Of a stretch of DNA of 64,000 nt, positions 1 through 8,027 are shown in pieces (position 1 is the stretch's first letter; every line of letters starts with the position of its first letter). The DNA lies in assembly GCF_024298905.1 (NCBI RefSeq), contig NZ_CP101155.1, forward strand, positions 62,001 through 126,000, read 5' to 3'. The translations under genes were made by a program, and so were the position numbers. The stretch is from Natronomonas marina (GTDB lineage: Archaea; Halobacteriota; Halobacteria; Halobacteriales; Haloarculaceae). The notes under the pieces were generated by a model. It saw nothing but the letters and a program-made list of their open reading frames with translations, did no database searches and was not told the origin of the DNA.

Positions 1-6
1 CTCGAA

Positions 7-252
7 GTGACCACTAAAACAGATCCATACTTTGTCGTCAAAGTGGGGCGAGACAGCGGTAACGCTACCGTCGCGCTCGCCCCGTGGGACTATGCACACG
101 AAACTGAGATGGTCGACATCCGAAATCCACCCGACGGATACGGACCCAACATCGCATTAACGATCGCTCGCAACTATGCTGCCGCCGTAATCGGCAATGA
201 CACCGATCCGCCTGCCGTCCGGCAAGCAAACCTCACAGCGTGGACACAGTAG
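7..252 (+). CDS. hypothetical protein, possibly 5'-truncated
   Basis: Acidic soluble protein of 81 residues that I do not recognise. The only start in view is a GTG six bases into the window. The frame is open to the window edge, so the gene may begin upstream and be cut. It has no cysteine pairs, membrane segment or motif I can name. It leads a same-strand run of small plasmid genes. Codon use and the acidic composition support a real gene; no function is proposed. Confidence 0.5.
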   Translation: MTTKTDPYFVVKVGRDSGNATVALAPWDYAHETEMVDIRNPPDGYGPNIALTIARNYAAAVIGNDTDPPAVRQANLTAWTQ

Positions 253-332
253 TTTACCATCTATACGCTGTACATCACACCCTTCACCGAGAATTTCTCA
301 CCCTCCACGAAGAGTGGAGGTTCCATCGATAG

Positions 333-932
333 ATGCACCAGCTTATCCGCGTACTTGTTCCCGGTACCACTCAAGACGACGCCCTCGCCCGCGCTCACAG
401 CGCCCTCGACAAACTCGTCGGTGTCGGCGTCGATACTGCCAGTGTCTACGACTACTACGGGACGTTCGATCAATCGGACTCACGTTACAAGCCGCACGTC
501 GCGAACGTCATCAGTGATGGCAGCTCTGAGACTGTCGACGAGACAACGGTCGCTCCAGCGTTCCCACTCGACAGCGAAGAGGGACAAGCACTCCTCGATG
601 ATGCGCTCAAGGAACAAACGGAGGAGTTCGGAGATACATTGTCAAAATTCCAATCGGAAGTCGACGATCTCTCCGTTGAGGACGTGATGAACAACGTCGA
701 CGGAGTACGATTCCACCTGGGACAGCTCGCCGAATGTCGAGGACCGTCAGTGTACATCTATAACGAATACGGAGGCGGTCTCGTATCACCGACGGCCGTC
801 GACAAATACGTCGATCGCCTACACAACGCCTCGTCCGGTACTTCCGGCGGCGACGGTGACGCCGCAGCGGCCACAAAAGAAGATGATCAGATGTCCCGGG
901 GATGGCTCGTCCCCGCCGACGTCCATTTCTAG
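333..932 (+). CDS. hypothetical plasmid protein
   Basis: Soluble acidic protein of 199 residues with no family I recognise. The N-terminal half contains a short alpha/beta-looking segment (MHQLIRVLVPGTTQDDALAR) followed by an acidic helical stretch around residues 75-125. The tail, from about residue 165, is low-complexity and rich in Gly, Ala and Ser. It stops six bases before the next gene, which suggests co-transcription with the genes at 939 and 1272. The overlapping frames on both strands are basic or Ser/Arg-rich and look like shadows. The function is unknown. Confidence 0.65.
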   Translation: MHQLIRVLVPGTTQDDALARAHSALDKLVGVGVDTASVYDYYGTFDQSDSRYKPHVANVISDGSSETVDETTVAPAFPLDSEEGQALLDDALKEQTEEFGDTLSKFQSEVDDLSVEDVMNNVDGVRFHLGQLAECRGPSVYIYNEYGGGLVSPTAVDKYVDRLHNASSGTSGGDGDAAAATKEDDQMSRGWLVPADVHF

Positions 933-938
933 CGCTTT

Positions 939-1244
939 ATGCCGAGTGAGCCACAGCTCTTCGAGACGCTTAACGACCCGAATCGGATAGCCTTCCGGGT
1001 AGAGCTTCCGGACGGGAAATTAACAGCGTTCGCGACGACTGGACGGACCGACGTTGCAATCGGCGAGCGGTACTGGAATTCCTACGACGGCGAACTATAC
1101 CGCGTCACGATCGTCGACGACAAGACGGTCGAAGCAGTCCTCGAATTCGGCTGTGGGGATATCCCCCGATCAGTCTCCTTCGACTGCGAGTGGTTTACCC
1201 CAGACGGTCACTCCCTCCACCACATCGCTCCGGAGACCGAGTAA
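939..1244 (+). CDS. hypothetical small protein
   Basis: A 101-residue acidic protein that starts six bases after the previous stop and ends 27 bases before the next start, so it reads as the middle gene of a three-gene unit. The predicted strands are short and alternate with acidic loops, suggesting a compact beta-rich domain. Two cysteines (in FGCGD and FDCEW) are too far apart to form a classic zinc knuckle. I do not recognise the family. Confidence 0.65.
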   Translation: MPSEPQLFETLNDPNRIAFRVELPDGKLTAFATTGRTDVAIGERYWNSYDGELYRVTIVDDKTVEAVLEFGCGDIPRSVSFDCEWFTPDGHSLHHIAPETE

Positions 1245-1271
1245 CCGCCATCACTCTGTCGACTCTTCAGT

Positions 1272-2198
1272 ATGTCAGAACTTGCTTTCCCCGTTCGTGA
1301 CGGGTCAAAACCAGCACCTCTTGACCATTCCTCGCTGGCCAGCAACAAACCAACCGAGCTCGCATCGACGATTCGCGCCGGCGATCACATCTTTGAGCGA
1401 ACCGTCATCGACTCTCGAAGTCGATTCCCAATTCCCGAGGTGAAGGCTGTTTACCGACGTCGCGTCATCACTAACATTCAGCTCACTCGAGGAGGCCGTT
1501 CATTGGTCGTTCACTTCCAGGAACGGCTCCCTGCCGATGAGTCGATGGTCGCAGCGCTCCATTCGAGTGATCCTGAGTGGCGTACATACCCACCAGCGGG
1601 AATGCCGGATTTCCCACGGATGGACGTCGAACCTGGTGAAAAACCGGATTGGAGGGTCTCCCATTGGGAACCCGAGCGTGTCACGCCACCGCCTCTCGAG
1701 GACGTCACCGACCTCACAGTCCACCGCGTTTGTGGACGAGGGAGTCGGCAACTCGTCAATCACCTTCTTATCGGTGGTCCGGACGGCCGCATCGACCACC
1801 GCCTCGGCGGTGTCGCGAAATGGAAGGCCGGATTCATCGCTACCCACGAGGGGCATCCGTACTCAGTGGCGGTACTCGCACAGCCGTACACATACAGTTA
1901 CGACGGGGCTCGTGAAGAGCTGTATGTTACACGGCTTGCGAATCACCCGAATCGCCCACCGAATACGTCGAGTTGGATGCTTGCGCGTCTTCGAGACTGG
2001 GTACGTGAGAATACCGACCGAAAGCGGCTCGTCGCGATCGCCGGCGTCGACGACAACACTGGAGTCTGCTACCGAGCCGCTGGGTTCGAACTCGATCGGA
2101 TCAAACCCGTCTCGAGTACTGATTGGGAGAACCGTGAAGGACGTACTGTGCCCCGTCGCGACGAGTGGACTAAACGAAGGTACATCTCATCAGTATAA
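1272..2198 (+). CDS. Mom-like/GNAT-fold acyltransferase-like protein
   Basis: 308 residues. The C-terminal half has the layout of Mom-like proteins of the GNAT superfamily, which are carried by phages and plasmids and modify DNA bases. A beta strand GFIATHEGHPYSVAVLAQP is followed by ELYVTRLANHP, then a helix and LVAIAGVDDNTGVCYRAAGF, where GNAT proteins place the last core strands. It ends in a basic KRRY tail. The first 130 residues are unique. It ends 12 bases before the converging orc gene. In Mu, Mom converts adenine to a carbamoylmethyl form; here only the fold-level resemblance is claimed. A generic acetyltransferase is the alternative. Confidence 0.55.
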   Translation: MSELAFPVRDGSKPAPLDHSSLASNKPTELASTIRAGDHIFERTVIDSRSRFPIPEVKAVYRRRVITNIQLTRGGRSLVVHFQERLPADESMVAALHSSDPEWRTYPPAGMPDFPRMDVEPGEKPDWRVSHWEPERVTPPPLEDVTDLTVHRVCGRGSRQLVNHLLIGGPDGRIDHRLGGVAKWKAGFIATHEGHPYSVAVLAQPYTYSYDGAREELYVTRLANHPNRPPNTSSWMLARLRDWVRENTDRKRLVAIAGVDDNTGVCYRAAGFELDRIKPVSSTDWENREGRTVPRRDEWTKRRYISSV

Positions 2199-2209
2199 CA
2201 TCTAATTAG

Positions 2210-3607
2210 TCAGGCGAACCGTTTCAGCGAGGATTTAGAGATATCTCCGAATCGAGAATCCTCCATTACGATATCAAGGATAGCCTCAGGATTGTGGAGT
2301 AACCGATGAGAGTTGTGGCGGCCACCGCCTTTTCCCATATTTACCTCCTTAGTTTCGATTACCTGGCTGAGCTGCATCTCATCAAGAATATCCCGGAACC
2401 GCCGTATCCCAATCGTGTCCATATCTATCGCGTTAGTGATCTGCTGGTACGCATCGTAGAGTTCACCTGTGATGATGTAATCATCACGCGAGTAAAGTGA
2501 CTTAGCAGCGATCGAGAGACAAGCCGCTTTCATTTGAGTGGGGGTTCCCTGGAGGAAGTCGCGGAATCGATCCTTTTCAAGTGCGTCTTGGGCTCTTCGC
2601 ACGTGGTCTTCTTCGACCATGTCAGCTCCCTCACGATCGGCTAGCTCTCCTGCGGTCCTGAATAACCGCATTGCTTTCCGTGCATCTCCGTGTTCCTGGG
2701 CTGAGAAAGCCGCGACAAGAGGAATGACCTCATCAGTAAGAACACCATCACGAAATGCGTCATCACGCCCGCGAAGAATCTCTTGAATCTGATTTGCATT
2801 ATATGGGTCGAAATTGAGTTCTTGAGTCTGGAAGGCACTCTTGGTGCGTGGGTTCAACTCGTCGAAGAAGTTGATTTGATTGCTTATTGCTATAATTCCG
2901 ATTTGACACGACGTATCATTTGATTCGACTGCCTTCGCGAGACTCATCAGAACGTGGTCGCTCTTGAGAAGGTCGACTTCGTCGAGAATGATGATAGCCG
3001 AATCGTAGTGATCGAGAATCTGCCAGAGGCGTTTGTAGAACTTGTCTTTCGGTAGCCCGGTATCGGGCATTTTCACGACGTCCTCATCCTCGTCATAGAT
3101 ATCCTCGTCGTTCAGCTGTTGGCCGATTGTCGAGATGACTTGGACTTCAGTTGAGGATTTCGAGCAGTCTAGATACGTATGGCCTATTCGGATATCATCA
3201 ACTGCCGCATTGACAGCTCGACGAGTGACGTATCGGGAGACAAGAGATTTTCCCGTTCCTGTTTTCCCAGTAATTGAGATGTGATTTGGGGCACCACCAT
3301 AGACAGCGTCGTTCAGACAGCTGCTGATAGTGGAAATATAATCGTCACGTCCGACAATTCGATCGCCATCAGGTACCCAACCGACACGGACCATCTCCTT
3401 ATTTTGGAAAACTCCCTTCCGTTTAGAAAAGAGCGGGTCGTCAACCTTGAATTGTTGACCGTCCCCGTCGCTTGATGGCGGTTTTCCATTCTCGTCTGGA
3501 CTCCCCTTCGGTTCCGATGTTTGGACGCGAGATTGGTCGTCTTGACCGTCTGAAGACGTAGAATCCAAATCTCGACTTTCATCGGAAGTCGAGGTGCCGT
3601 TTGACAT
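2210..3607 (-). CDS. orc1/cdc6: Orc1/Cdc6-type replication initiator
   Basis: 465 residues, an AAA+ origin-binding protein. A 60-residue acidic, disordered N-terminus precedes the ATPase domain. The Walker A motif is GKTGTGKS (114-121), Walker B is IIILDE (205-210), and a sensor-1 Asn sits in AISNQ near 243. The last 90 residues form the winged-helix DNA-binding domain (ITGELYDAY to the C-terminus). The start faces an origin region full of ORB-like repeats at 3734-4465, the usual arrangement in haloarchaeal replicons. A 15-bp inverted repeat (3582-3596 with 3646-3660) straddles the start codon and could serve autoregulation. This is the likely replicon initiator of the plasmid. Confidence 0.95.
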   Translation of the reverse strand: MSNGTSTSDESRDLDSTSSDGQDDQSRVQTSEPKGSPDENGKPPSSDGDGQQFKVDDPLFSKRKGVFQNKEMVRVGWVPDGDRIVGRDDYISTISSCLNDAVYGGAPNHISITGKTGTGKSLVSRYVTRRAVNAAVDDIRIGHTYLDCSKSSTEVQVISTIGQQLNDEDIYDEDEDVVKMPDTGLPKDKFYKRLWQILDHYDSAIIILDEVDLLKSDHVLMSLAKAVESNDTSCQIGIIAISNQINFFDELNPRTKSAFQTQELNFDPYNANQIQEILRGRDDAFRDGVLTDEVIPLVAAFSAQEHGDARKAMRLFRTAGELADREGADMVEEDHVRRAQDALEKDRFRDFLQGTPTQMKAACLSIAAKSLYSRDDYIITGELYDAYQQITNAIDMDTIGIRRFRDILDEMQLSQVIETKEVNMGKGGGRHNSHRLLHNPEAILDIVMEDSRFGDISKSSLKRFA

Positions 3608-3660
3608 AGAGGCACCGACGAAACCCGATTACTTAAAAGTATTCCCACCTCGACTTCCGA
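3582..3660. promoter_or_regulatory. inverted repeat straddling the orc start
   Basis: TCGGAAGTCGAGGTG at 3582-3596, just inside the orc coding region, is repeated as its exact reverse complement at 3646-3660 in the upstream region. The start codon lies between the arms. It differs from the ORB-like repeats further out. Autorepression of orc or a hairpin in the transcript are both possible. The arms are seen directly; the role is inferred. Confidence 0.5.
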
Positions 3661-3733
3661 CGTAAATCTACCACGAAAGAAGGTCTACTGGAAGGACTAT
3701 CTCGATTTTCGAACAATCACGGAACCCAACACA

Positions 3734-3756
3734 CACACCCCTTCGGTTCCGTCGTT
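3734..3756 (-). repeat. ORB-like repeat, orc-proximal
   Basis: Twenty-three bases that are the exact reverse complement of the repeat at 4109-4131, forming a long inverted pair around the AT-rich core. The G-rich tail (CACACCCCTT on this strand) is typical of haloarchaeal origin recognition boxes. Confidence 0.8.
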
Positions 3757-3919
3757 ACCGATGAACGTGTACCCCCCACGGGAAGGATACGTACAATCGC
3801 GGTTTAGTGGATAGAACGCGTCTCTACGGCGTTTCTGGACGTTCCACCCCGTTACTGATTTTCATCTCGAACCTACCAGTCGCTCCGCTTCCTCCTCTCT
3901 AGTATTTCGTCCCGCGGAG

Positions 3920-3985
3920 TTATTCAAGCTGTATTGTAATAAAGCTAGGGTTAACTAACTCAACTTTTACATATTCTTATCGTGG
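3920..3985. other. AT-rich putative duplex unwinding element
   Basis: This is the most AT-rich stretch of the origin region, with GTATTGTAATAAAG and ACTTTTACATATTCTTATC. It lies between the reverse-oriented repeat at 3734 and the forward repeats from 4044. Position and composition suggest the initial melting site; no biochemical proof is possible from sequence. Confidence 0.65.
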
Positions 3986-4043
3986 GACAGAATACAGACG
4001 GCTTCTGCTATTCTCAGTCTAGTTACCGCTTTTCACGGCCGCT

Positions 4044-4066
4044 AACGTCGGAACCGGTGGGGTGTG
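4044..4066 (+). repeat. ORB-like repeat
   Basis: Reads AACGTCGGAACCGGTGGGGT plus GTG. It is a close relative of the repeat at 4109 and of the cluster at 4303-4465, in the forward orientation. Confidence 0.75.
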
Positions 4067-4108
4067 TCTGGTCATCGTGATCTTGAGCTGCGTTGCCCTT
4101 GTCTATCT

Positions 4109-4131
4109 AACGACGGAACCGAAGGGGTGTG
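4109..4131 (+). repeat. ORB-like repeat, partner of 3734-3756
   Basis: Exact inverted partner of 3734-3756. The core is AACGACGGAACCGAAGGGGT followed by GTG. The two boxes face each other across the AT-rich core about 350 bases apart. Confidence 0.8.
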
Positions 4132-4302
4132 GGTCCGTCATCGAGTAGTGATAGGATTTTCCCGAGACCAATTCTCGTCTCTCATCTGTCCGTGGTATCC
4201 TAAAGTATTCATTCTTGACGAGGGTTCTGGAGCTATTCTTCCGTCTTTTGGTTCCACTCATCCCGCTCTTACTTTCATCTAAAGAGAGTAAATTCGCACG
4301 CT

Positions 4303-4465
4303 AACGCCGGAACTGGTGGGGTGTCCCCTCCCGAGATCTGGAGACTTCATACGATTTGTCCCTCGTTTACGACGGAAGTCTAGGGGTGACCCCATTGCGA
4401 TAACGCCGGAACCGGTGGGGTGATTTTCGCCTCTCCTTACGCCGGAACTGGTGGGGTGTCCCCTC
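4303..4465 (+). repeat. cluster of four ORB-like direct repeats
   Basis: Four forward repeats in 160 bases, at 4304-4330, 4369-4388 (diverged), 4402-4422 and 4439-4465. The first and last share 27 identical bases beginning ACGCCGGAACTGGTGGGGTG. The cluster sits directly before the gene at 4509. Besides origin binding, it could let Orc repress or tune that downstream operon. Confidence 0.8.
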
Positions 4466-4508
4466 TCTGGATTTTTCCCTCCCCATGTTGAACTGAGGCG
4501 ATTCGTCG

Positions 4509-5396
4509 ATGGCTTCCATCCCTGACCCGAGTACATACGAACCAATCACCGAGCATCTCGATGAAGTCCACAAGAAAACGGGCCTTCGCACATACGACAT
4601 CTTCACGAACTGGCTAAACTTCATCGTCACCGCTCTTAGTCGAAACGACGACGACTACCTTGAACTCGTTCACGACCTCACAGATCGTCTCCACGATGAC
4701 GACGATCTCACCAGAGATGTTCTCGAGACCTATGGGACTGCACTCGGAGCCCTCGTCAATACAATGGAAGAAACGACCGTTCCGGGATACCCGCACTCGG
4801 CGGAACTCCTCGGTGGGATTTACGAATACTACGGAGCTAACAGTGATGCCTTCGGCCAGCACTTCACATCCCAGAATATCGCCATCGCGAAGGCTCAGAT
4901 GCTCTTCAGCACCCCCGAAGGCATTCGTGATGCCTCTCAGGAGGACCCTATCACGATCAGCGATCCGGCGTGCGGGAGTGGTCGACTCCCGTTCCACGCT
5001 GTCCAGCAGCTCCGTCACATCTCACCTAACACGCCCACCGTTGTCGTTGCACGCGACATCGACAAGACGTGCGCTCATATGGCCGTCATCAACTTTGCAC
5101 TCCACGCCATCCCCGCGTACGTCGTCCACGGAAACTCCCTCACCTACGAGACGTGGCACGTATGGCGAGTAAACCATCCCACGCGAATCCTTACCGACTC
5201 AACCGTCAACGGGGCTATCACTGAACTCGACCCTGACAACGCACCCATCATAACGAGCTTTGAGAAGGCCGATGGCTCCGCTCAGGACGACACCAACAAC
5301 GATAGCGACCTCTCCGAAGGAAACGTTGAGGACGCCGTCACGATTGATGATCCCGATACCATCGAGAACGTCACGCTTGACGCCTTCAGCGAATAA
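4509..5396 (+). CDS. N6-adenine DNA methylase-like protein lacking a visible catalytic NPPY
   Basis: 295 residues. The middle resembles HsdM/N-6 DNA methylases: FGQHFTSQNIA (115-125) matches the region preceding motif I, DPACGSG (152-158) is the S-adenosylmethionine-binding motif I, and ARDID (181-185) matches the acidic motif II. HGNSL (208-212) occurs where methylases read on into NPP(Y/F), but no NPPY/NPPF follows. The C-terminal 50 residues are an acidic linker. The gene abuts the origin, so roles in marking or sensing origin methylation are conceivable. It could be a SAM-binding regulator rather than an enzyme. Confidence 0.65.
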   Translation: MASIPDPSTYEPITEHLDEVHKKTGLRTYDIFTNWLNFIVTALSRNDDDYLELVHDLTDRLHDDDDLTRDVLETYGTALGALVNTMEETTVPGYPHSAELLGGIYEYYGANSDAFGQHFTSQNIAIAKAQMLFSTPEGIRDASQEDPITISDPACGSGRLPFHAVQQLRHISPNTPTVVVARDIDKTCAHMAVINFALHAIPAYVVHGNSLTYETWHVWRVNHPTRILTDSTVNGAITELDPDNAPIITSFEKADGSAQDDTNNDSDLSEGNVEDAVTIDDPDTIENVTLDAFSE

Positions 5397-5419
5397 CTAT
5401 CTGTATTCCACACTCCACA

Positions 5420-5950
5420 ATGTCCGTTGTTCTCCAATCCGAGGCGAACCGGCGTCAAGCCCTTCGAGAACTTTTCCAGGCCCTTGAGGACCATACGCCG
5501 CCTCCACGAGGTCTCGCACAAACCGAGTCTGGCGTCGTAGCTGCAATCGGGCCCGCACCGATGACCACCCGTGCGTGGTTCCTCGAGCGAAACCCTCATC
5601 TCAAGGCCAGCGAAGAAACCACCGAAGCGCAGGTCTACCGAGCGTACTGTTTCGGCCCGACTCACATCCGAAAACCAACTACGGATCCCCGCGATCACGT
5701 CCAAGGGAACTTCGTAGACGATCAGCTGGTCACCTGTCAAGTGTTCGTCCTCGACCTTCCTGCTACCCACTTCGAAAATTGCACGAGATTGGACGCCATC
5801 CTCCGGATCGCCAGCGAGCAATTCTCTCCTATCATCCGTGACGGGCGACGTGTCCTTGAGAAGACGATTGTTGGCTCCGCTCGAGACGTCCACACACTCT
5901 ATCAGCGCACTCGATATCAACCAGCTTGCGACCCATCGACGAATATGTGA
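5420..5950 (+). CDS. hypothetical protein, possible frameshift near its end
   Basis: 176 residues and unrecognised. It follows the methylase-like gene by 23 bases. The last 12 residues (TRYQPACDPSTNM) look unlike the rest. Another frame across about 5900-6032 reads as a credible acidic C-terminus (ALDINQLATHRRICEQH, then a DDYTLTRVDD segment). This suggests either a frameshift near 5905 or a natural short C-terminus. The body has no cysteine pairs or membrane helices. Confidence 0.6.
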   Translation: MSVVLQSEANRRQALRELFQALEDHTPPPRGLAQTESGVVAAIGPAPMTTRAWFLERNPHLKASEETTEAQVYRAYCFGPTHIRKPTTDPRDHVQGNFVDDQLVTCQVFVLDLPATHFENCTRLDAILRIASEQFSPIIRDGRRVLEKTIVGSARDVHTLYQRTRYQPACDPSTNM

Positions 5951-6050
5951 ACAACACTGCTACCTCGATAGGAACGACGACTACACGCTCACTCGCGTCG
6001 ACGACCAGCCCGATCCCGCTGCTCGCTCGTAACATCACGGAGTTCACACG

Positions 6051-7058
6051 ATGCCATCGAATTCCCAATCCCAGCTTGATGCGTTCACGACGACCGAGGA
6101 ATCGACACCCGATCGCTCAGCAAGTACTCCCGCAGCCGCGTCGACGACTGACAAGTCTGATACGACCCAATCCACGGTGGAAACGCCGCTGGACGACTTC
6201 TACGAGGTGGTCCGCGCGTCCTTCGAGGAGACATCCCCCTCGGCGCTCTTGGATGTCGACCAGGTCATGGCACTCACCCCCGACCGTGACGTCTTCAGTA
6301 CGTCCGATCTTCCCGACGGCCTCGAGGTCACCCCGACTCGTGTCGGCCAGTGGGAACTCGACTATCACGACGACACAACCGTCACCTACCGAGCCTCGGG
6401 ACGCGTCTTCGACGAACGATGGGGAGAAGGCGGGTCGATCGTCCGTCACCGCGTCTACTTGAACGACTCCGGAGCGAACCGCGACGGGATGTGGCACTAT
6501 ATGACCGAACTCGTGACCGGCTACGGGAACCCCTCACAGGTTCGGAAGGCAGACACCAGCGATAAGGCGCGACTCTCCGGGATACGCGGCCACAGCGTCC
6601 AGAACAACGACGGCGACTACGGCGTCTCCGGAGGGACGAACGCACGCTTTGAAGACATCAAGACCGCAGTCGCGACGGTCGTTGCCCAACTCCATACAGA
6701 GCCCTCCACAATCCGAACGCACCTCCCCGACACCGACGAACAGGAATGGACGCTCACCAAATACGGCCTCAGAACGGCTACTTACGAGCGGCTGGCACCA
6801 AACGAGACAGATTACGACTACTTGCGTCTCACCGCGACGCAGGATCGCGTCTACCTTAAGGGGGCCAAGGAGAATGAGCCATCAGCTCACCACGACCGCG
6901 TGCCTGTCCCCATACCTGATTCGATCCCGCCCGCCTGTGCGACTCAGACCGAGCGAGCGACCACCGTTGTTGCCTCCTCGCTTTCCCCGCTGCTCATCGA
7001 GCCTATCCTCAAACAGCCAGTCGAGGAGGTTCTTGAAGCCATCGCGCTTCCACAGTGA
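6051..7058 (+). CDS. hypothetical plasmid protein
   Basis: 335 residues, unknown family. The first 45 residues are Ser/Thr/Asp-rich and probably disordered. The centre (about 90-200) looks like a mixed alpha/beta domain with several Trp and Tyr residues (WELDYHDD, ERWGEGGS). The end is helical and hydrophobic, though not membrane-like. It lies 100 bases after the previous gene on the same strand. A Ser/Arg-rich frame over the same bases is a shadow. No function is proposed. Confidence 0.7.
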   Translation: MPSNSQSQLDAFTTTEESTPDRSASTPAAASTTDKSDTTQSTVETPLDDFYEVVRASFEETSPSALLDVDQVMALTPDRDVFSTSDLPDGLEVTPTRVGQWELDYHDDTTVTYRASGRVFDERWGEGGSIVRHRVYLNDSGANRDGMWHYMTELVTGYGNPSQVRKADTSDKARLSGIRGHSVQNNDGDYGVSGGTNARFEDIKTAVATVVAQLHTEPSTIRTHLPDTDEQEWTLTKYGLRTATYERLAPNETDYDYLRLTATQDRVYLKGAKENEPSAHHDRVPVPIPDSIPPACATQTERATTVVASSLSPLLIEPILKQPVEEVLEAIALPQ

Positions 7059-7128
7059 GGATGAGACATTATCACCCCCCGGAATAGTCTTTTTGTCGGA
7101 CGAAGAAGATGGAGCTACGGCTCCAGAG

Positions 7129-7665
7129 ATGCATCGACGTGGTCATTACGGACTCGCTCTTCTCGTCTTCTCATCGCTAGCGTTTTTCCTTACCGTTAGT
7201 CACGCATCTGGAGAAGCCCTCGTAGGAATTCTCATCGTCGCCGGCGTGGCACCGATCCCTGATATCGACCAGCGTATCCCCTTCGTTTCGCACCGGGGCA
7301 TCACGCACACCGTCTGGTTCATTATCGTCGCGTCCACGATCGCTACGGCCGTGACGTGGGCCGCGGCGCTTCAGGGAACACATACAGTAAACGGGACGCT
7401 GTCAACAGCAAGCGCTCCATCTCTCGTTCTTCCTGCACTCGGCGTCGGTTTTCTCGTCGCGCTGGGGCTCACGACGCACCTCCTCGGTGACGTGATCACG
7501 CCGATGGGGATCAAACCGTTCGCGCCCGTGGACGACACGGAGTACACGTGGAAGCTTACGACGTCAGCGAACAGCACGGCAAACAACGCCCTCTTCGTCG
7601 CTGGACTCGGTGCCACAGGAGCGGCCATCTATATCCCGCAGGTCCTCGCGACGATTGGCGCGTAA
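7129..7665 (+). CDS. YdjM-like (DUF457) membrane-bound metal-dependent hydrolase
   Basis: 178 residues from the ATG at 7129, chosen because the first hydrophobic helix begins within ten residues of it. The longer open frame upstream is Ser/Arg-rich and overlaps the previous gene. Family hallmarks are PDIDQR after the second helix, SHRGITHT after the third segment and a later TTHLLGDVITPMG; these His/Asp residues are the proposed metal ligands. About four hydrophobic helices are visible. Family members are integral membrane proteins of poorly defined hydrolase function, sometimes induced by DNA damage. The plasmid role is unknown. Confidence 0.8.
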   Translation: MHRRGHYGLALLVFSSLAFFLTVSHASGEALVGILIVAGVAPIPDIDQRIPFVSHRGITHTVWFIIVASTIATAVTWAAALQGTHTVNGTLSTASAPSLVLPALGVGFLVALGLTTHLLGDVITPMGIKPFAPVDDTEYTWKLTTSANSTANNALFVAGLGATGAAIYIPQVLATIGA

Positions 7666-7705
7666 CCGTGGCTCTAACGCGCTTATCGAGCAGTCTGTCT
7701 CTAAT

Positions 7706-7751
7706 AGTTACCCCACGAGAAGGGGAGGACCGCCCCCAACGTGGGGTAACT
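7706..7751. promoter_or_regulatory. inverted repeat GTTACCCCAC-N24-GTGGGGTAAC, copy 1
   Basis: Eleven-base perfect arms (AGTTACCCCAC and GTGGGGTAACT) are separated by 24 bases, 56 bases before the start at 7808. The same arms recur at 17815-17860 and 33090-33131. Arm spacing of about two helical turns suits a dimeric or tetrameric regulator. This is a shared operator candidate. Confidence 0.65.
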
Positions 7752-7807
7752 CGGATAGATCATCGAGCGAATTTCTATCTCCCCTCTGTTGATGGAGGAA
7801 TTCACGT

Positions 7808-8017
7808 ATGGGTAGTCTTTCCCGACACCGCGCAGAGCAACGCTTCCGCAAGGCTCTCGACCAGCGACTTCCAGATACGTCGAATCCGACCGGGACGCGT
7901 TCCGCCTACGAAGAAGCCACCGAGGAACTCCTCGGGATCGCCGTCGACACCAACGAACTCAACAAGGCAGCTTGCCACCTCGTGACGGTTCCCGACGCGA
8001 TCGACTTCCCCGACTGA
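7808..8017 (+). CDS. hypothetical small protein
   Basis: 69 residues, mostly helical, unknown. It is the first gene after inverted repeat copy 1, and 10 bases separate it from the next gene, so it probably heads a three-gene unit (7808, 8028, 8539). It has one cysteine and no motif that I can name. Confidence 0.6.
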   Translation: MGSLSRHRAEQRFRKALDQRLPDTSNPTGTRSAYEEATEELLGIAVDTNELNKAACHLVTVPDAIDFPD

Positions 8018-8027
8018 CAGCACACAT

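Larger units (their letters stand above)
3608..4508. other. replication origin region next to orc1/cdc6
   Basis: A 900-base non-coding stretch between the divergently read orc gene and the gene at 4509. It contains an AT-rich core (about 3920-3985), one ORB-like repeat on the orc side in reverse orientation and at least six on the other side in forward orientation. Initiator gene, AT-rich unwinding zone and flanking G-tailed repeats together match the standard architecture of haloarchaeal origins. The repeats share the form AACGNCGGAACCGGTGGGGTG. The short open frames here are basic and overlap repeats, so I take the region as non-coding. Confidence 0.88.
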
